DNA of 51,188 nucleotides from a virus, in IMG/VR virus record IMGVR_UViG_3300005515_000638, positions 1-51,188 of that record; one strand, given 5' to 3'. A program made the translations under genes and the position numbers. The notes below the pieces were generated by a model that saw nothing but the letters and a program-made list of their open reading frames with translations, did not search any database and was not told the DNA's origin. Below are positions 8,301 through 18,000 of the stretch, piece after piece. The first letter of the stretch is position 1. Every line of letters begins with the position of its first letter.

Positions 8301-11300
8301 TCCACCCGGATGTTGTAGCTGGCCTGAGTGTTGGCTGGGGCCATGACGATGTAGGAGAAGATGTTATCGCTGGCAGCTTGCAGGGAGTAACCGAACCCGG
8401 AGTCTGCCTCCGGCACGGCCACCCCGGTTTTGGTCAACAAGGCGCCGCCCGTGACCGGCAAGGTGGCCGAGGCCAGCCAGCTGTAGTCACTGTCGAGCAG
8501 GTTGGCGCCGTTGCCCGCCAGGCTACCGATCGTGGCCTGCAAGCCGGTGAGCGCATTACCTTGGCTGGCCAACGTATTGCCCTGACTGGTGACGGTGTTG
8601 CTGAGCGTCTGCAGCGCGGAGGCCTCTGCCTTCGTGGCCACCTGCGCCAAAGCGCTAGCAGCCGCTGCGGCTGCGTCCGTTGCAGCTTTGTCCGTAACCG
8701 CTACCCAGGCCGATCCTGTCCAGCGCTTCGGTGTATTTGCCCCTCCAGTGGTGTCGATCCAGAGGTTCTGCGTCAGGCGCTTGTCTGCAGCCGGCGCCGA
8801 TGTGCCATAGATGACCTCCCCCTTGGCGCCAGCCTTGTCCGACGCGGCCTGGGCAGCCTGTTGCGCTGCTGTCACGTTGCCGTTGGTGGTCTGCAGACCA
8901 CTGTTCAGCTGAGTGATGCTCACGCCCTGGCTGCTCAGGGTGTTGCCCTGACTGGTGACGGTATTGCTGAGGGTCTGCAGCGCCGAGGCGTCCGCCTTTC
9001 CTTGCGCAACGGTCTGCAGGTCGTTGTTCAGCTGGGTCAGCGCCTGGCCATGGCTGGTCAGGGTAGTACCTTGCTGAGTAACGGTGGTCGTCAGGTTGCT
9101 CAGCGCATCAGCGTTAGCCGCGTCAGCTGCCGTCACCCGACGGGCCAGGATGTTGCACCAAAGCGATCGACCGGTGCCGTCCGCTGGCTCGGTACGAGTC
9201 ACAAACCGGGCCGAGACCGCCCCCTCCGGCGCAGTGATTCGACCGGTGTACGTCTTGAAGCCGGTAGTCCCCGCCGGCACCGAGAACGCGGTGAAGTAGC
9301 CCAGGTTGGTGTTGGTCTTGTCGTAGAACTGCATCTGCAGGCGGGTGGTCTGCCCGGCCGTCATGTAGTTCGGCCAGATGTCCGCCGCCAGGTCGAACTG
9401 CTCACCGCCCTTGGTCAAGACGTTGAAGCCTATGCCGCAGAAGCTGTTGTCGTAGAACGAAACGCCCTTCCCTGCCGACGGGTGCGCCGAGATATTGGTG
9501 ATCATGGGGCCATTCGTCCAAGGATCAACCAGACCATCCTCGAAGCTGCCACGTTGGATCAGGTTATCGGGCTGCTGCCCGATCGAGGCCTTGAGTTGGG
9601 TGAGCGCCGCACCTTGGCTGGTCAGGGTATTACCCTGACTCGTCACGGTGGAGTCCAGCGCTTGAAGCGCCGAGGCATCGGCCTTGTTCGCTACCTGCGC
9701 CAGTGCGCTGGCAGCCGCGGCTGCAGCATCGGTCGCCACCTTGTCGGTGACGGCCACCCAGGCACCGCCATTCCAACGCTTGGGTGTATTCGCCGCACCG
9801 GTCGTGTCGATCCACAGGTTCTCAGCCTGACGGTCGGCCACCGCCGGCACCGCCGACTGGTACAGCACCTTGCCCTTGCTCCCGGCCAGACTGGCCGCAG
9901 CCTGGGCGGCCTGCTGAGCTGTGGCAACGTTGCCGTTGGTGGTTTGCAGACTGTTGTTGAGCTCAGTGATGCTGCTGCCCTGGCTCGACAGCGTGTTGCC
10001 CTGATTCGCCACCGTGGTGCTCAGCGTTTGCAGTGCAGATGCATCAGCCTTGCCGGCCAACTGCGACAATGCCGACTGCGCAGCCGCGGCGGCATCCGTG
10101 GCAACCTTGTCCGTCACAGCCAACCACGCGGTACCGTTCCAGCGTTTCGGGGTGTTGGCGTTGCCGGTGGTGTCAATCCACAGGTTCTGCGCCAGGCGGT
10201 CTGCAGCGGCCGGCGCAGTTGCTTGCACCAGCACCTTACCTTTGCCCCCCGCCAGCGTGGCCGCGTCCTGGGCGGCTTGCTGGGCTGCGGTAACATTCTG
10301 GTTGGTGGTGGTCAGGCTGCTGCCCAGCGCAGTGACAGCAGAGGCGTTCGCCTCATCACCGCTGATCCGAGCGGTGCGCTCGTCTACGACAGAAGCGACC
10401 GACGCCGACGGCGCGATCTGGCCGACGGCAATCCAGTCGATTTCGAACACATCGCCGGCCGCCGAGCTGAGCCACAGGTAGAACCTGGTGATCGTATTGT
10501 CCGACCAGTCGCTGCCGCCATTGGTCAGCTGCGACATATTCCACTCGAGTACCACGGTCTGGCCAACCGCCAGTCCCGGGTTTGGGATGATCTTGTTGTA
10601 CGAGGTCGACGACCCATGGCTGGCCGTCACATAGGACACCTGACCATTCCAGCCTGAACCTGCGCGCCGGGTGATGCGGCAGCGAATGCGGTCATGGTCA
10701 CGGCCTTTGAGCGACACAACCGGCGAATTGAGGTACGAAGCGCCGGTGTCGTCATTGGTGACGATCAAGCGGCCGTTCTCAAGGGTTAGCGCGCAGCGTG
10801 TACCGGTCCAGCCCTCGACGGTCGAGACGAAACCGAAGTTCAGTGCCGAGTCAAAGCCACCGGACTCGGCGCGCAGGGTTGCGATCTGCGAGGCCATGGC
10901 AGCATCCGCACTGGTCCGCGCCGTAGTCTCGTTACTGATCGCGGCGGCGTTCGAGGCGGTACCGGCCGCCACGGTATCGATACGCTGCCCCAGCGCAGAG
11001 TCGGCATTGGCTCTGGCGGTGGCCTCCGCCTGGATGGCAGCGGCATTGTCACCAGCCGAAGCCGTGAGGGTGTCGATCTTCTGGCTCAGCGAGTCGTCCG
11101 CCGACTGACGGGCCTGCGCCTCGCTGGTGATCGCCGCCCCACGAGCCTGGGCCTCGGACAGCAGGCCCTGCGCGCGTGCAGCAGATTCATCCGTGATCGC
11201 CTTGGTCCGCGCCTGGGTCTCGACGGAAATCGCCTTGTTGCGGTCGATCACCTCCGTTGCGATCGCCTGATTACGAGCCGATGTTTCAGCGGCAATGGCT

Positions 11301-13408
11301 TGGCCGCGAGCTGTGGCTTCAGCCGCAATAGCCTGGGCCCGAGCAGTCGCCTCAGCTGCAAGTCGCTGGGCAACGGAGCCTGCCTGAGTTGGCGGGCCGG
11401 AGATCAGCGAGACCTCTTGGCGCAAAGCCGGCGCCAGCTGCCCAGCCTCGATTTTGTCCTTGAGCGCATCGAGCATGGTCTTCACGTCAGTCGACGTGGA
11501 AGCCACTACCTTCAGGAAGTCGCTGACACCGTAGGCGTTCTTGGAGCGGATGAAGTAGGCGTAATTGGTAGCGAAGGCCAGACCGGTGTGGCTCAGCGTC
11601 AGACCCTGACCAAGGTACTCGCCCTGGGTCGCCTGCGGATCGGTCGAATAGAAGTACTCGTAGGTGCCGCCATTCAGGCCGTGCAGCGTGTTGCTCGGGT
11701 ACAGCGTGATGGTGTCGATGGTGGCCTGTACCACACATGCCTCGGGCACCGGTGGGCCATCGATGTTCACCGTGATGCCGGCTTCGCCTGAGCGGGTCAG
11801 CGGACCCAGAGCGGCCACGCTCATGGTGTAGTTGCCGGACGGCAGGCCAGACAGCGGCAGCTTGAGCGTGGTGGCCGGTACCTGCTGCGCCTGCACGGCC
11901 ACCGTGCCCTGACGCACCGTAATGGCGTAACCAGTAACCACCCCGTAAGGGGCGACCCACGCCAAGGTGCCCTGGACTACCTCAGCATTGTCTTCGGTCG
12001 ACCAGGTGAGCCCGGTAGGGCTGCCCAGGCCGCCGGTTGGCAGGCTGATGAAGCCGATCGGATTATACGGCTGACCTACAGCGTCATCGAAGATCGCCGG
12101 CTCGTTCTGTGCCACCGACACGTTGCAGCCGCTGTCGGGGCTCATCGACCAGTCGGTGACAATGAATTCGCCGACGATGTTCAGCGACGGAAGGTTGACC
12201 TTCACCGAGCGGCCTGGTCGGCAGTTGTAGCCCATGAAGTTCATGGGGATCGACAAGGTCCCGCCTGCTCGCCGGCGGCGCAGCTCAATATTGGCCAGGC
12301 GCTGGGCCTGGTACGGGTTGCTGACGTAGGAGAACGACAGCGTTTCTGCCGCCTCACCGCCGTCGGCCTCCACCCATTCGCTCACCGATACCTCGGGATA
12401 GTCTGTCTCGGCCCAGGCCTGAGCCGGGTCCACGAAAGTACCACGCACGGTGTTGATCGCCGAGTCGTTGGTCGGCTCGGTGCTGCCGGTGACGGTGCCG
12501 ATCACCATGTCCTCAGTGATCTCGAAGTCATACGGGCCGTAATAGGCCCCGACCTGCAGCATCCAGCGTCCGCCTACACGGATGAGCTTGCCACCGCACG
12601 CCGCCTCCAGCTTCTGCATCACCTGGGTGCGCGACTCGTCGGCCCCAATGACACAGCCTGAGCGGTATCGTGCCGAGGTACTGCCGTCTGCGTTGGCCAG
12701 CATCTCATCGCACACGCTGGCACTGTTGGCGAAACTCGCGAACACGATCTCATCATCTGGCACGCCGCAGCGATTGCGCAGGAACCAGAGGATGTGAAGT
12801 GCGGTATTTTCGCTGTAACCGGCGGTCCCGGTCCGAGGATCGTAGATGTCCCGGCGCCCGCGAATTACGAAGCGTACATCCGGAATGCCGGAGGGATACT
12901 TTTCGGCGCTGTACTTGAACGACAGCCGGACAAAAGACAGGCCCCGGCCGATCTGGGTGTCGCGCCAGTCCGGGCTGTTGGCTTTCAGGAAGGCATTGAC
13001 CTGAGTCGGATTGGTGACCAGCTCATAGCTCGCGTGCTCCCCATAGGACTGAACGCGCTCCTCGCCGAGGAAGATATCCTCCAGCCCGTCAATCTCTCCC
13101 TCCGACAACACATAGACCATGTGCAGCCACTCGCCATCGGCCTGGTCACCCGCCTGCTCCTGCCCCCAGGCTAGAACGCCACCAGTGCTCACCCGGCCCA
13201 GCACGTAGCGAGCTGCCGCCTTGGACGAGCGCAGAGTCTGGCTGGACGGTTCACTGGTGCGCAGCGAGCCGGTATCGAGCTTGTCTTGCTGCGACGCAAC
13301 GTAGAACGCCATCGCTGCGCCCGCCAGCGCGCCCCAAGGTCCGCCCTGAATGAAGCCGATGGCCGCACCGACCGCGATCTGGGCCGCCTTCTTGACTGCA
13401 GAACTCAT
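5357..13408 (-). CDS. Giant tail tip attachment protein (lambda J-like central hub)
   Basis: At 2683 residues this is more than twice the size of lambda J (1132). Residues 1-450 have the J-type hub (GRVSTGGVLAWG, YVLSEGEIDGLEDIFLGEE). A fibronectin-III-like segment follows at about 460-560, then an 11-residue repeat coil at about 683-777. A long repetitive stalk (about 850-2440) is built from three repeating modules. The C-terminal 200 residues resemble the DUF1983-type tip end. The protein should form a trimeric tip that recognises the host surface. An ATGA overlap links it to the upstream gene. The stalk shows clear internal duplication, annotated separately. The antisense strand carries long spurious frames caused by GC bias. 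Confidence 0.92.
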   Translation of the reverse strand: MSSAVKKAAQIAVGAAIGFIQGGPWGALAGAAMAFYVASQQDKLDTGSLRTSEPSSQTLRSSKAAARYVLGRVSTGGVLAWGQEQAGDQADGEWLHMVYVLSEGEIDGLEDIFLGEERVQSYGEHASYELVTNPTQVNAFLKANSPDWRDTQIGRGLSFVRLSFKYSAEKYPSGIPDVRFVIRGRRDIYDPRTGTAGYSENTALHILWFLRNRCGVPDDEIVFASFANSASVCDEMLANADGSTSARYRSGCVIGADESRTQVMQKLEAACGGKLIRVGGRWMLQVGAYYGPYDFEITEDMVIGTVTGSTEPTNDSAINTVRGTFVDPAQAWAETDYPEVSVSEWVEADGGEAAETLSFSYVSNPYQAQRLANIELRRRRAGGTLSIPMNFMGYNCRPGRSVKVNLPSLNIVGEFIVTDWSMSPDSGCNVSVAQNEPAIFDDAVGQPYNPIGFISLPTGGLGSPTGLTWSTEDNAEVVQGTLAWVAPYGVVTGYAITVRQGTVAVQAQQVPATTLKLPLSGLPSGNYTMSVAALGPLTRSGEAGITVNIDGPPVPEACVVQATIDTITLYPSNTLHGLNGGTYEYFYSTDPQATQGEYLGQGLTLSHTGLAFATNYAYFIRSKNAYGVSDFLKVVASTSTDVKTMLDALKDKIEAGQLAPALRQEVSLISGPPTQAGSVAQRLAAEATARAQAIAAEATARGQAIAAETSARNQAIATEVIDRNKAISVETQARTKAITDESAARAQGLLSEAQARGAAITSEAQARQSADDSLSQKIDTLTASAGDNAAAIQAEATARANADSALGQRIDTVAAGTASNAAAISNETTARTSADAAMASQIATLRAESGGFDSALNFGFVSTVEGWTGTRCALTLENGRLIVTNDDTGASYLNSPVVSLKGRDHDRIRCRITRRAGSGWNGQVSYVTASHGSSTSYNKIIPNPGLAVGQTVVLEWNMSQLTNGGSDWSDNTITRFYLWLSSAAGDVFEIDWIAVGQIAPSASVASVVDERTARISGDEANASAVTALGSSLTTTNQNVTAAQQAAQDAATLAGGKGKVLVQATAPAAADRLAQNLWIDTTGNANTPKRWNGTAWLAVTDKVATDAAAAAQSALSQLAGKADASALQTLSTTVANQGNTLSSQGSSITELNNSLQTTNGNVATAQQAAQAAASLAGSKGKVLYQSAVPAVADRQAENLWIDTTGAANTPKRWNGGAWVAVTDKVATDAAAAAASALAQVANKADASALQALDSTVTSQGNTLTSQGAALTQLKASIGQQPDNLIQRGSFEDGLVDPWTNGPMITNISAHPSAGKGVSFYDNSFCGIGFNVLTKGGEQFDLAADIWPNYMTAGQTTRLQMQFYDKTNTNLGYFTAFSVPAGTTGFKTYTGRITAPEGAVSARFVTRTEPADGTGRSLWCNILARRVTAADAANADALSNLTTTVTQQGTTLTSHGQALTQLNNDLQTVAQGKADASALQTLSNTVTSQGNTLSSQGVSITQLNSGLQTTNGNVTAAQQAAQAASDKAGAKGEVIYGTSAPAADKRLTQNLWIDTTGGANTPKRWTGSAWVAVTDKAATDAAAAAASALAQVATKAEASALQTLSNTVTSQGNTLASQGNALTGLQATIGSLAGNGANLLDSDYSWLASATLPVTGGALLTKTGVAVPEADSGFGYSLQAASDNIFSYIVMAPANTQASYNIRVEPGVYLVSMYVKGGTAGSMMANLYDGVTSRSVILPYTTERTRITFPITITASTKVGLLIYPNRHAAASASMVVDSIMVEKRVGESNAPSPFVAGPSARATGALAAANQALDVRVTQTESGLSSASSSITNLGNNLATTNQNVTAAQQAAQSASNLAGSKGKVIVQSAAPDVADRLSQNLWIDTTGNANTPKRWSGSTWVTVTDKAATDAAAAAANALAVAQTKADASALQALSTTVTNQGDTLSSQGNSITNLTNGLQTTNGNVTTAQQAAQAASDLAGSKGKVLYQTGTPAVADRQAENLWIDTTGATNTPKRWNGSAWVAVTDRVATDAAAAAQSALAQLASKADASALQTLQSTVTSQGNTIESQGSSLTQLKASLNQQPDNLVLRGSFEDGVTDPWTAGPTIAGLTAHASAGKAISFTANSFCGVAANVLTTGGEQFDLSADIYRAYMTAGQTGNFQMQFFDKAGASIGYVTAFTFSAGGGFQSFSGRITAPPTAVSARFLTRIQPADGTGRALWCNIVARRVTAADTANADAINTLGASVTQQGSTLTSQGQALTQLQSSVGSIGGNGANLLSDEYSWLTSTVLPALVSSSGVTRAGVAVPEADSGFGYQVGGFATAGHFLMLSPINNVAGYNVRIEPGVYLVSMYVRGSAAGSMRASLYDGSGRTSAVVAYSTARTRLTLPITVTDSTRAAITLYLNQTVVADLTLVIDSVMIEKRLGESNGPSPFVAGPSARAVGGQATSISQMDTVVKQQGTAITAQASRLDGLYVQVNPEMEGDSSGLAGATGGLVGVWTEQSARIEDGIAMGRQVETVQAQLGQTNASVQQVSEVMADINGRVSAQTTLKVETNQGGRKVVSGIAIGSNGEEGEILLMAQRLAIIDSLNGQTILPFVVEGGQIFINQAVINRAFIQEIVAGMTIRSAALNAQGLPLLEINFAAGTFTLRGQDAQGSTLLNNGGLYVYDVNGVERVAVGRLT
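6080..7850 (-). repeat. Tip-protein stalk block 2 (modules A4-A5-B2-C2)
   Basis: This is the second copy of a multi-module block in the tip gene. It holds two short A modules (core NLWIDTTG then NTPKRW), one B module (GSFEDG...ADGTGR) and one C module (AVPEADSGFGY...PSPFVAGPSARA). A4 and A5 resemble A1 and A2 of block 1 more than each other, so the whole block was duplicated. An equivalent of module A3 is missing here. Confidence 0.85.
7990..10300 (-). repeat. Tip-protein stalk block 1 (modules A1-A2-B1-A3-C1)
   Basis: This is the first copy of the stalk block. A modules centre near 10170, 9810 and 8755, the B module spans about 9120-9570 and the C module about 8000-8525. B and C are about 150-170 residues each, beta-rich and carbohydrate-binding-module-like. 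They are spaced by coiled SQGNTL/SALTQL linkers that recur between all modules. Confidence 0.85.
11080..11360 (-). repeat. 11-residue (hendecad) coiled-coil repeats in tip protein
   Basis: About eight consecutive 11-residue units of the form AAEATARxQAI are encoded here. They start in phase at Ala/Glu and keep Arg at position 7. Hendecad repeats give a right-handed coiled coil suited to a trimeric fibre shaft joining the hub to the distal modules. Confidence 0.75.
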
Positions 13409-13803
13409 TCAACCCTCCACATCGTCAACGGTTCACACTCAATACGCCCGACCCCATCGGGGGACACCGACCAGAACTCATCCGCCCAGAACACCGCCAC
13501 GCCTCGCCCGTTGGGGCCTTCGTACAGGGCGATGTCGCCCCGCTGCCGCAGGCCTGGCTGGATACGGAAAAAGCAGGCATCCCAGGCGGCCTCCAGCGAA
13601 CCGTGCAGCTTATTCAGCAAGCGCTTGGCTCCGACCTCAGATGAGTACCGGCCCCGATAGGCTTCGGCAGGATCAACACCGCACACCGCCTGGGCGCAGT
13701 CGGCTGCAAACAGGCAGCAGTCAAATTCGCCCCATGAAAAAGGCCGCTCGGTGGCGGCCTTGATCGTGTTGGCAAGCTGTGTCGTCCAATCGCGCTTTCG
13801 CAT
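13405..13803 (-). CDS. Phage tail protein, DUF6950/NlpC-P60-like
   Basis: The 132-residue protein starts MRKRDWTTQL and contains FSWGEFDCCLFAADCAQAV. This Cys-containing motif is placed as in NlpC/P60-related proteins encoded next to tip genes (the lambda K position). The start at 13803 is chosen because the longer frame to 14127 is a shadow of the gene at 13806-14411. Its stop overlaps the tip gene start (ATGA). Codons 15-22 encode a perfect inverted repeat resembling a terminator (13738-13761). Confidence 0.8.
   Translation of the reverse strand: MRKRDWTTQLANTIKAATERPFSWGEFDCCLFAADCAQAVCGVDPAEAYRGRYSSEVGAKRLLNKLHGSLEAAWDACFFRIQPGLRQRGDIALYEGPNGRGVAVFWADEFWSVSPDGVGRIECEPLTMWRVE
13738..13761 (-). 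terminator. Intragenic terminator-like hairpin
   Basis: On the minus strand AAGGCCGC-CACCGA-GCGGCCTT forms a perfect 8-bp stem followed by TTTC. It lies inside the coding region at 13405-13803. The stem is strong but the T-run is short, so it may be a weak terminator, a translation modulator or chance. Confidence 0.4.
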
Positions 13804-13805
13804 GG

Positions 13806-14411
13806 CTATGTCTCGTAGGTGAACTTCGGAGCGTCCTTGGAGGCGCCCCAGTAGATGGGCCAGTCGGCGATTTGGGCGATGGCGAAGAAGAAGCGGTCGT
13901 CCTGCCGGCGAGCCCGGTGATTCTCGTCGGTCCAGCGTTCGGTACCAGTCCGGTTCCACTCGGCCATGCGGTCGATAAGGGGAACCGTGATGCTGTTGCC
14001 CTCCTCGCCGTTGCCTGCATAAGAGAACTTGGCGGCATCCATGCGCCCGCTGAACAGGATATCGGCGGCATAGCTGCCGTCCTGGTCGAACACTACGAAC
14101 ATCAGCTTGCCGTTGCGCCCCCGGCACCCCTTCAGCGAGGTTTCAGTGATGATCTGGGCGTCCAGGCCGTTGAGTGTCAGGTCCACCGACATGGGCGAAC
14201 CCGAGTTGCTGCTCTCCTGCGACTGGCCGACCGCCCCGAAGCTGCCGACGCCCTGATAGGTGATGCCATCGATCACCAGGTCGCCGGTACCGGTATGCGC
14301 GAAGACCATCCCATCGGGGAAATCCAGCTGGCAGGCATATACCGCCATGAAGTTGCCCTTGGCGATGATGTCGACGACTGTCTGGCTGAACGGGAAAACA
14401 CCGGTGGCCAT
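13806..14411 (-). CDS. Distal tail / minor tail protein
   Basis: The 201-residue protein (MATGVFPFSQTVVDII...) is beta-rich. A segment (PLIDRMAEWNRTGTERWTDENH) resembles the C-terminal processing region of DUF2163-type distal tail proteins. Its ATG overlaps the stop of the preceding gene as TGATG. It sits between tape measure and tip genes, where lambda carries M, L, K and I. A hub-connecting role is inferred from position. Confidence 0.72.
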   Translation of the reverse strand: MATGVFPFSQTVVDIIAKGNFMAVYACQLDFPDGMVFAHTGTGDLVIDGITYQGVGSFGAVGQSQESSNSGSPMSVDLTLNGLDAQIITETSLKGCRGRNGKLMFVVFDQDGSYAADILFSGRMDAAKFSYAGNGEEGNSITVPLIDRMAEWNRTGTERWTDENHRARRQDDRFFFAIAQIADWPIYWGASKDAPKFTYET

Positions 14412-14995
14412 CAGAATGCCTCTCGAAATTGCAGAGTCGAGTTCGAGACCACGGGCTGAGTGGTCCATTCGTTGGTGTCATCCATGCGGCGCATCTCGCA
14501 GTAGGGATTCTTGTACTCCACTGCACTGCCGACCGGGATCAGCTTGCGGATGCGCTTGTTCACCGCAATCACGGCTTTGCCAGCGGCGTCGGAAGAGGCG
14601 TGCTCCACCACCTCGAACATCTCCCCGCTGATGGTGATGAGATCGCCGCGGCTGAATACCTGGCGGCTGGCCAGCATGCCTTGCAGCTGCATGACGCTGG
14701 CCTGGGCATTGGCGACTGCCACCGTCGGCGTGCCGATGTTGTCCATCCGCACTCGGGTGAGGTACGGGATGTTAACCGTGCCGAACATCCCGTGCAGGCG
14801 GCCCAGCAGCGATGTCAGTTCGCGTTCGTCCTCCTCATACAGAACGCCGAAGTTCATGGTGCATTTCCAGTAGGAGCCAGGCTGAGCCACGATCTGCTGC
14901 GAATTTGACAGCGAAGAACTGAAGCCCCGATTGTTGTAGACGACACCCCAGGTGACCTCTGTGGGCTCCAGGTCCTCGGGCCATTCCTCCGCCAT
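14411..14995 (-). CDS. Minor/distal tail protein
   Basis: The 194-residue protein is the first gene after the tape measure gene and the terminator at 15007-15031. GGAG lies 7 bases before its ATG. The sequence is beta-rich with an N-terminal segment (PTEVTWGVVYNN) and no membrane helix. Its position corresponds to lambda M/L, so it likely caps the tail tube or joins it to the hub. The family is not identified more closely. Confidence 0.72.
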   Translation of the reverse strand: MAEEWPEDLEPTEVTWGVVYNNRGFSSSLSNSQQIVAQPGSYWKCTMNFGVLYEEDERELTSLLGRLHGMFGTVNIPYLTRVRMDNIGTPTVAVANAQASVMQLQGMLASRQVFSRGDLITISGEMFEVVEHASSDAAGKAVIAVNKRIRKLIPVGSAVEYKNPYCEMRRMDDTNEWTTQPVVSNSTLQFREAF

Positions 14996-15006
14996 TGGGT
15001 CACTCC

Positions 15007-15031
15007 AAAAAGAAAGCCCGCCGAAGCGGGC
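15007..15031 (-). terminator. Intrinsic terminator after tape measure gene
   Basis: On the minus strand GCCCGC-TTCG-GCGGGC is followed by TTTCTTTTT. It lies between the tape measure stop (15041) and the ribosome binding site of the next tail gene. The stable UUCG loop and T-rich tail are typical of an intrinsic terminator. Confidence 0.85.
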
Positions 15032-15040
15032 CGAGCATAG

Positions 15041-18000
15041 TTACCGCCGCTGCAGCATCTGCCGCCCGGCGCCGTTGGTCTTGAAGTCTCGCAGCATGAG
15101 CTCGTAGCCATCCCGAGCGCCCTGCTCGGCAGCACGCCGAACATCGGCCAAGGTGGCAGCGTTGGCTTGCCCTGACACCTGGATGTGTTGGGTGATGCCG
15201 CCAAACGTGATCGAGGATTCTCCGCCGCCTCCTCCGGCGCCAGCAGCCATGACGCCAAGGGAGCCGTCCGGCCCCCGGTGGAGAGGCAGAATTGCTTCGG
15301 GACCGGCCTCGGCGAAGACCCCCGCGCCCTTGGCAAAGGCGAACATCTGAGGGCTGTCGTACACCCCGCCGGAGAAGGCAGACAGGCTGGGCGAGTCGTA
15401 GACCCCGCCCTTGGCGTTGGGAATGACCTCGCTGAACCCGGTCATGGTGCCCTTCCCCAGCGCCGCCCCACCGCCGCCCAAGAAGCCGAACGCCGAACTG
15501 AGGAAGCCGGCGGCTGCCTGGCGCACCTGGATGCGAATCAGGTCCTCGATGATCGCGTCCGCGAAGTCCTTGAACGACGCCTTGCCGGTCTTGATGAACT
15601 GAACGATGCCGTCTTCGAGGTTGCTGAACGCATTGGTGAACAGATCTTCGGTCTGGCCCGCAACATCGGCAGCGCTGTCGAGGTAGTTCTCGAAGGCTGC
15701 CGAGGCGCCATTACTCCAGTCCGCCTGGGCGGCATCGATCTTGATGAAAGTGTCCTCCTGAACCTGCACCAGCTTCGCGCCGTACTCCTGCCTCAAGGCG
15801 ATCTGCTTTTCGAGCTCCTGCCGCTGCTTCTCGTTCGAAGCGGTGGCCAACTCATCGCGCAGGGCCAGGATCTTGTTGTTGTTCTCCTGCTCGAGCGCTA
15901 GGCGAGATTGAGCACGACTTGCCCGCTTGTCGCCCATTCCTACCGCTGCCGCTGCGGCATCACCCTGCTGCTGAGCTATCGCCAACTGACGCTCAAGGTC
16001 GGCCTGGTACTTCATCGCCCGCGACAGGCCGGTCGAGGCCTGCACCGCACTATTGAATTGCTCGGCGAGAGCGCCAATGGCTTTGCCGTACTCTTCGGTG
16101 GTGATTTTCTTCTGCGCCAGCAGTAGATCAAGGTTCTTGGTCTGCTTCTGAAATTCATCGGACGCAGCGCCTACGGGGTCGTAAGCCTTCTTCAACTGCT
16201 GATAAGCGGTCTCTGCTTCCTTCAACTGCTGATTCAGCTTCGTCTGCGCAGAGGTGGCGTCTTTCGTTTCCTGCTTGGCGCCCTGATTGGCCTTCTTCTG
16301 GGCCTCGATCGCGCTGGCAGCCGACAGGATGGCTTGGCGGTCAGTCTCGGTGAGGTCGGCGTTTTCGGCCAAGTAACGGTTGGCGATCTTCATCGCATCG
16401 CCGTTGTCCTGTAGGCCCGCCAGCTGCTTCTGCAGGGTTTCGAGGTAAGTCTGCCCCGCCGTGCTCATGCCGGCTTTCGCGGCGTTGTTGGCAGTGGTCG
16501 AAGCCGTGTTTCGGTCCGTCTCTCCTGTCAGTTCGGCGAGCTTGGTCTTCAGGTTTTGCAGCTCACCGCTTAGATCGGAGGCCTTGATCTGCCCCTTTTC
16601 GATAGCTTGGGCCATCGCCTCGGTTACGCCCGGGATGCCGCGCACCTGGTCGGCGACAGCCTTCCAGTCCACAACCGCGCCCTTCGCAAAGTCGTTTGCG
16701 GCATCTCGCACCAAGTCGAGTGCTTTTTGCGCCTCCGCGGGCATGGGAGCCAGGCCGGTCATCAGGCCGTCGACGCCAGCGGCGCCTACGCCACGAAGAT
16801 CGTTTTCGAACCGATCGGCAATCGCTCCAGATACCTGCGACAGTTGGCTTTGCGTGTCCTCGATTTTGCCTTGTAGTTCGCGCAGCGCCACGGCCTGCGT
16901 CGCACTGTTCAGCTTGTTGAAGCGCTCGACCAGCTTGTCGAGCGGGTCGCCGAGGTCGCCCAGCTTCTTTTCGAGCGAGTCCGAGTTGTCTCGCAGCAGC
17001 AGGAAACTCGCAGCGGCAGTACCGGCCAATACGGCAAGACCCGCTGGCCCACCTAGCGCAGCGAGAAGGCCGCCTCGGACGGTCGCCTGGGCCAAGTTGG
17101 CTTGAGCAATGGCCAGCGCCTCTGTTGAGGCGGTGAGCGCGGCCTGTTTTGGGATTAACTGGGTCTGGACCAGAGTCAAACGCTGCAGGCCTGTGGCGGC
17201 AGCCACAGAAGCCTGAGCTTGCTGCAGTTGCGCTTGAGCGAAAAGCCTTTGAGCATCAGCGGCGATTACAGCAGCCTCTGCACTTCTAACCGCAGCAGCC
17301 CGCTGAGTCAGCAGTGCTTTCACAGCGACGTAGGCTTTTGCCGCATATGTAGTGAGAGCTGCGGCCCCTGCGCCTCCCATTGCTACCGCTACCAGATCAA
17401 CGTTATCCGCCAGCAGCACCAAAAACTTAGACAACCCTGCGACGGCACCGGTTTGCTCCTCCAGCTTGCCCAGGAAGGTGCCAGTGGCGTTGCTGATGTT
17501 GTTCAAGGCATCTTGAACACTTGTGGACATGTCCGCCGCTGCTTTGCGGTTGACCTCAACGGATTTCAGCAGCCCGAGATTAATGTCATCAAGAGCGAGC
17601 TTGCCCTCACTGCCAAGCTTGCGCACCTCGTCGGCGCTCTTGCCGGTCGCGGAGGCTATCGCATCAACTATGGTCGGCATTGCTGTCTGGATCGACTGCC
17701 AACCGTCAACTTCCACCTTGCCGGTCTGCAATGCCTTGGAGTAAGCGTCCAGAGCTGACCCAGCCTTGTCAGCGGCCGCTGCGTTTGTCACCAGGAGAAA
17801 GCTGAAGCTGTCGGTAATATCGAGAGTTTGCTGAGTGTTGAACCCCAGGCTGCGCATCACATCGGCCGTACGGATGTAGAGCTCCTGAGCCTCAGCAAGC
17901 GGGCGGTAGGTTTCCTGGGCGGTTTGCATCAGGTGCTCTTGCACCATCTGGAACTCGCCAGCACTCCCTGCGGCCGCCCTCATCCGATCAGACATCTGCC

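Noticed and set aside
8111-10657. 848-codon open frame on the plus strand
   Set aside because: It is antisense to the repetitive GC-rich tip gene, has no ribosome site, and its sequence repeats in step with the tip modules. It is a shadow.
13804-14127. N-terminal extension of the NlpC/P60-like gene
   Set aside because: The extension lies inside the upstream tail gene in another frame. The ATG at 13803 gives the family-like start.
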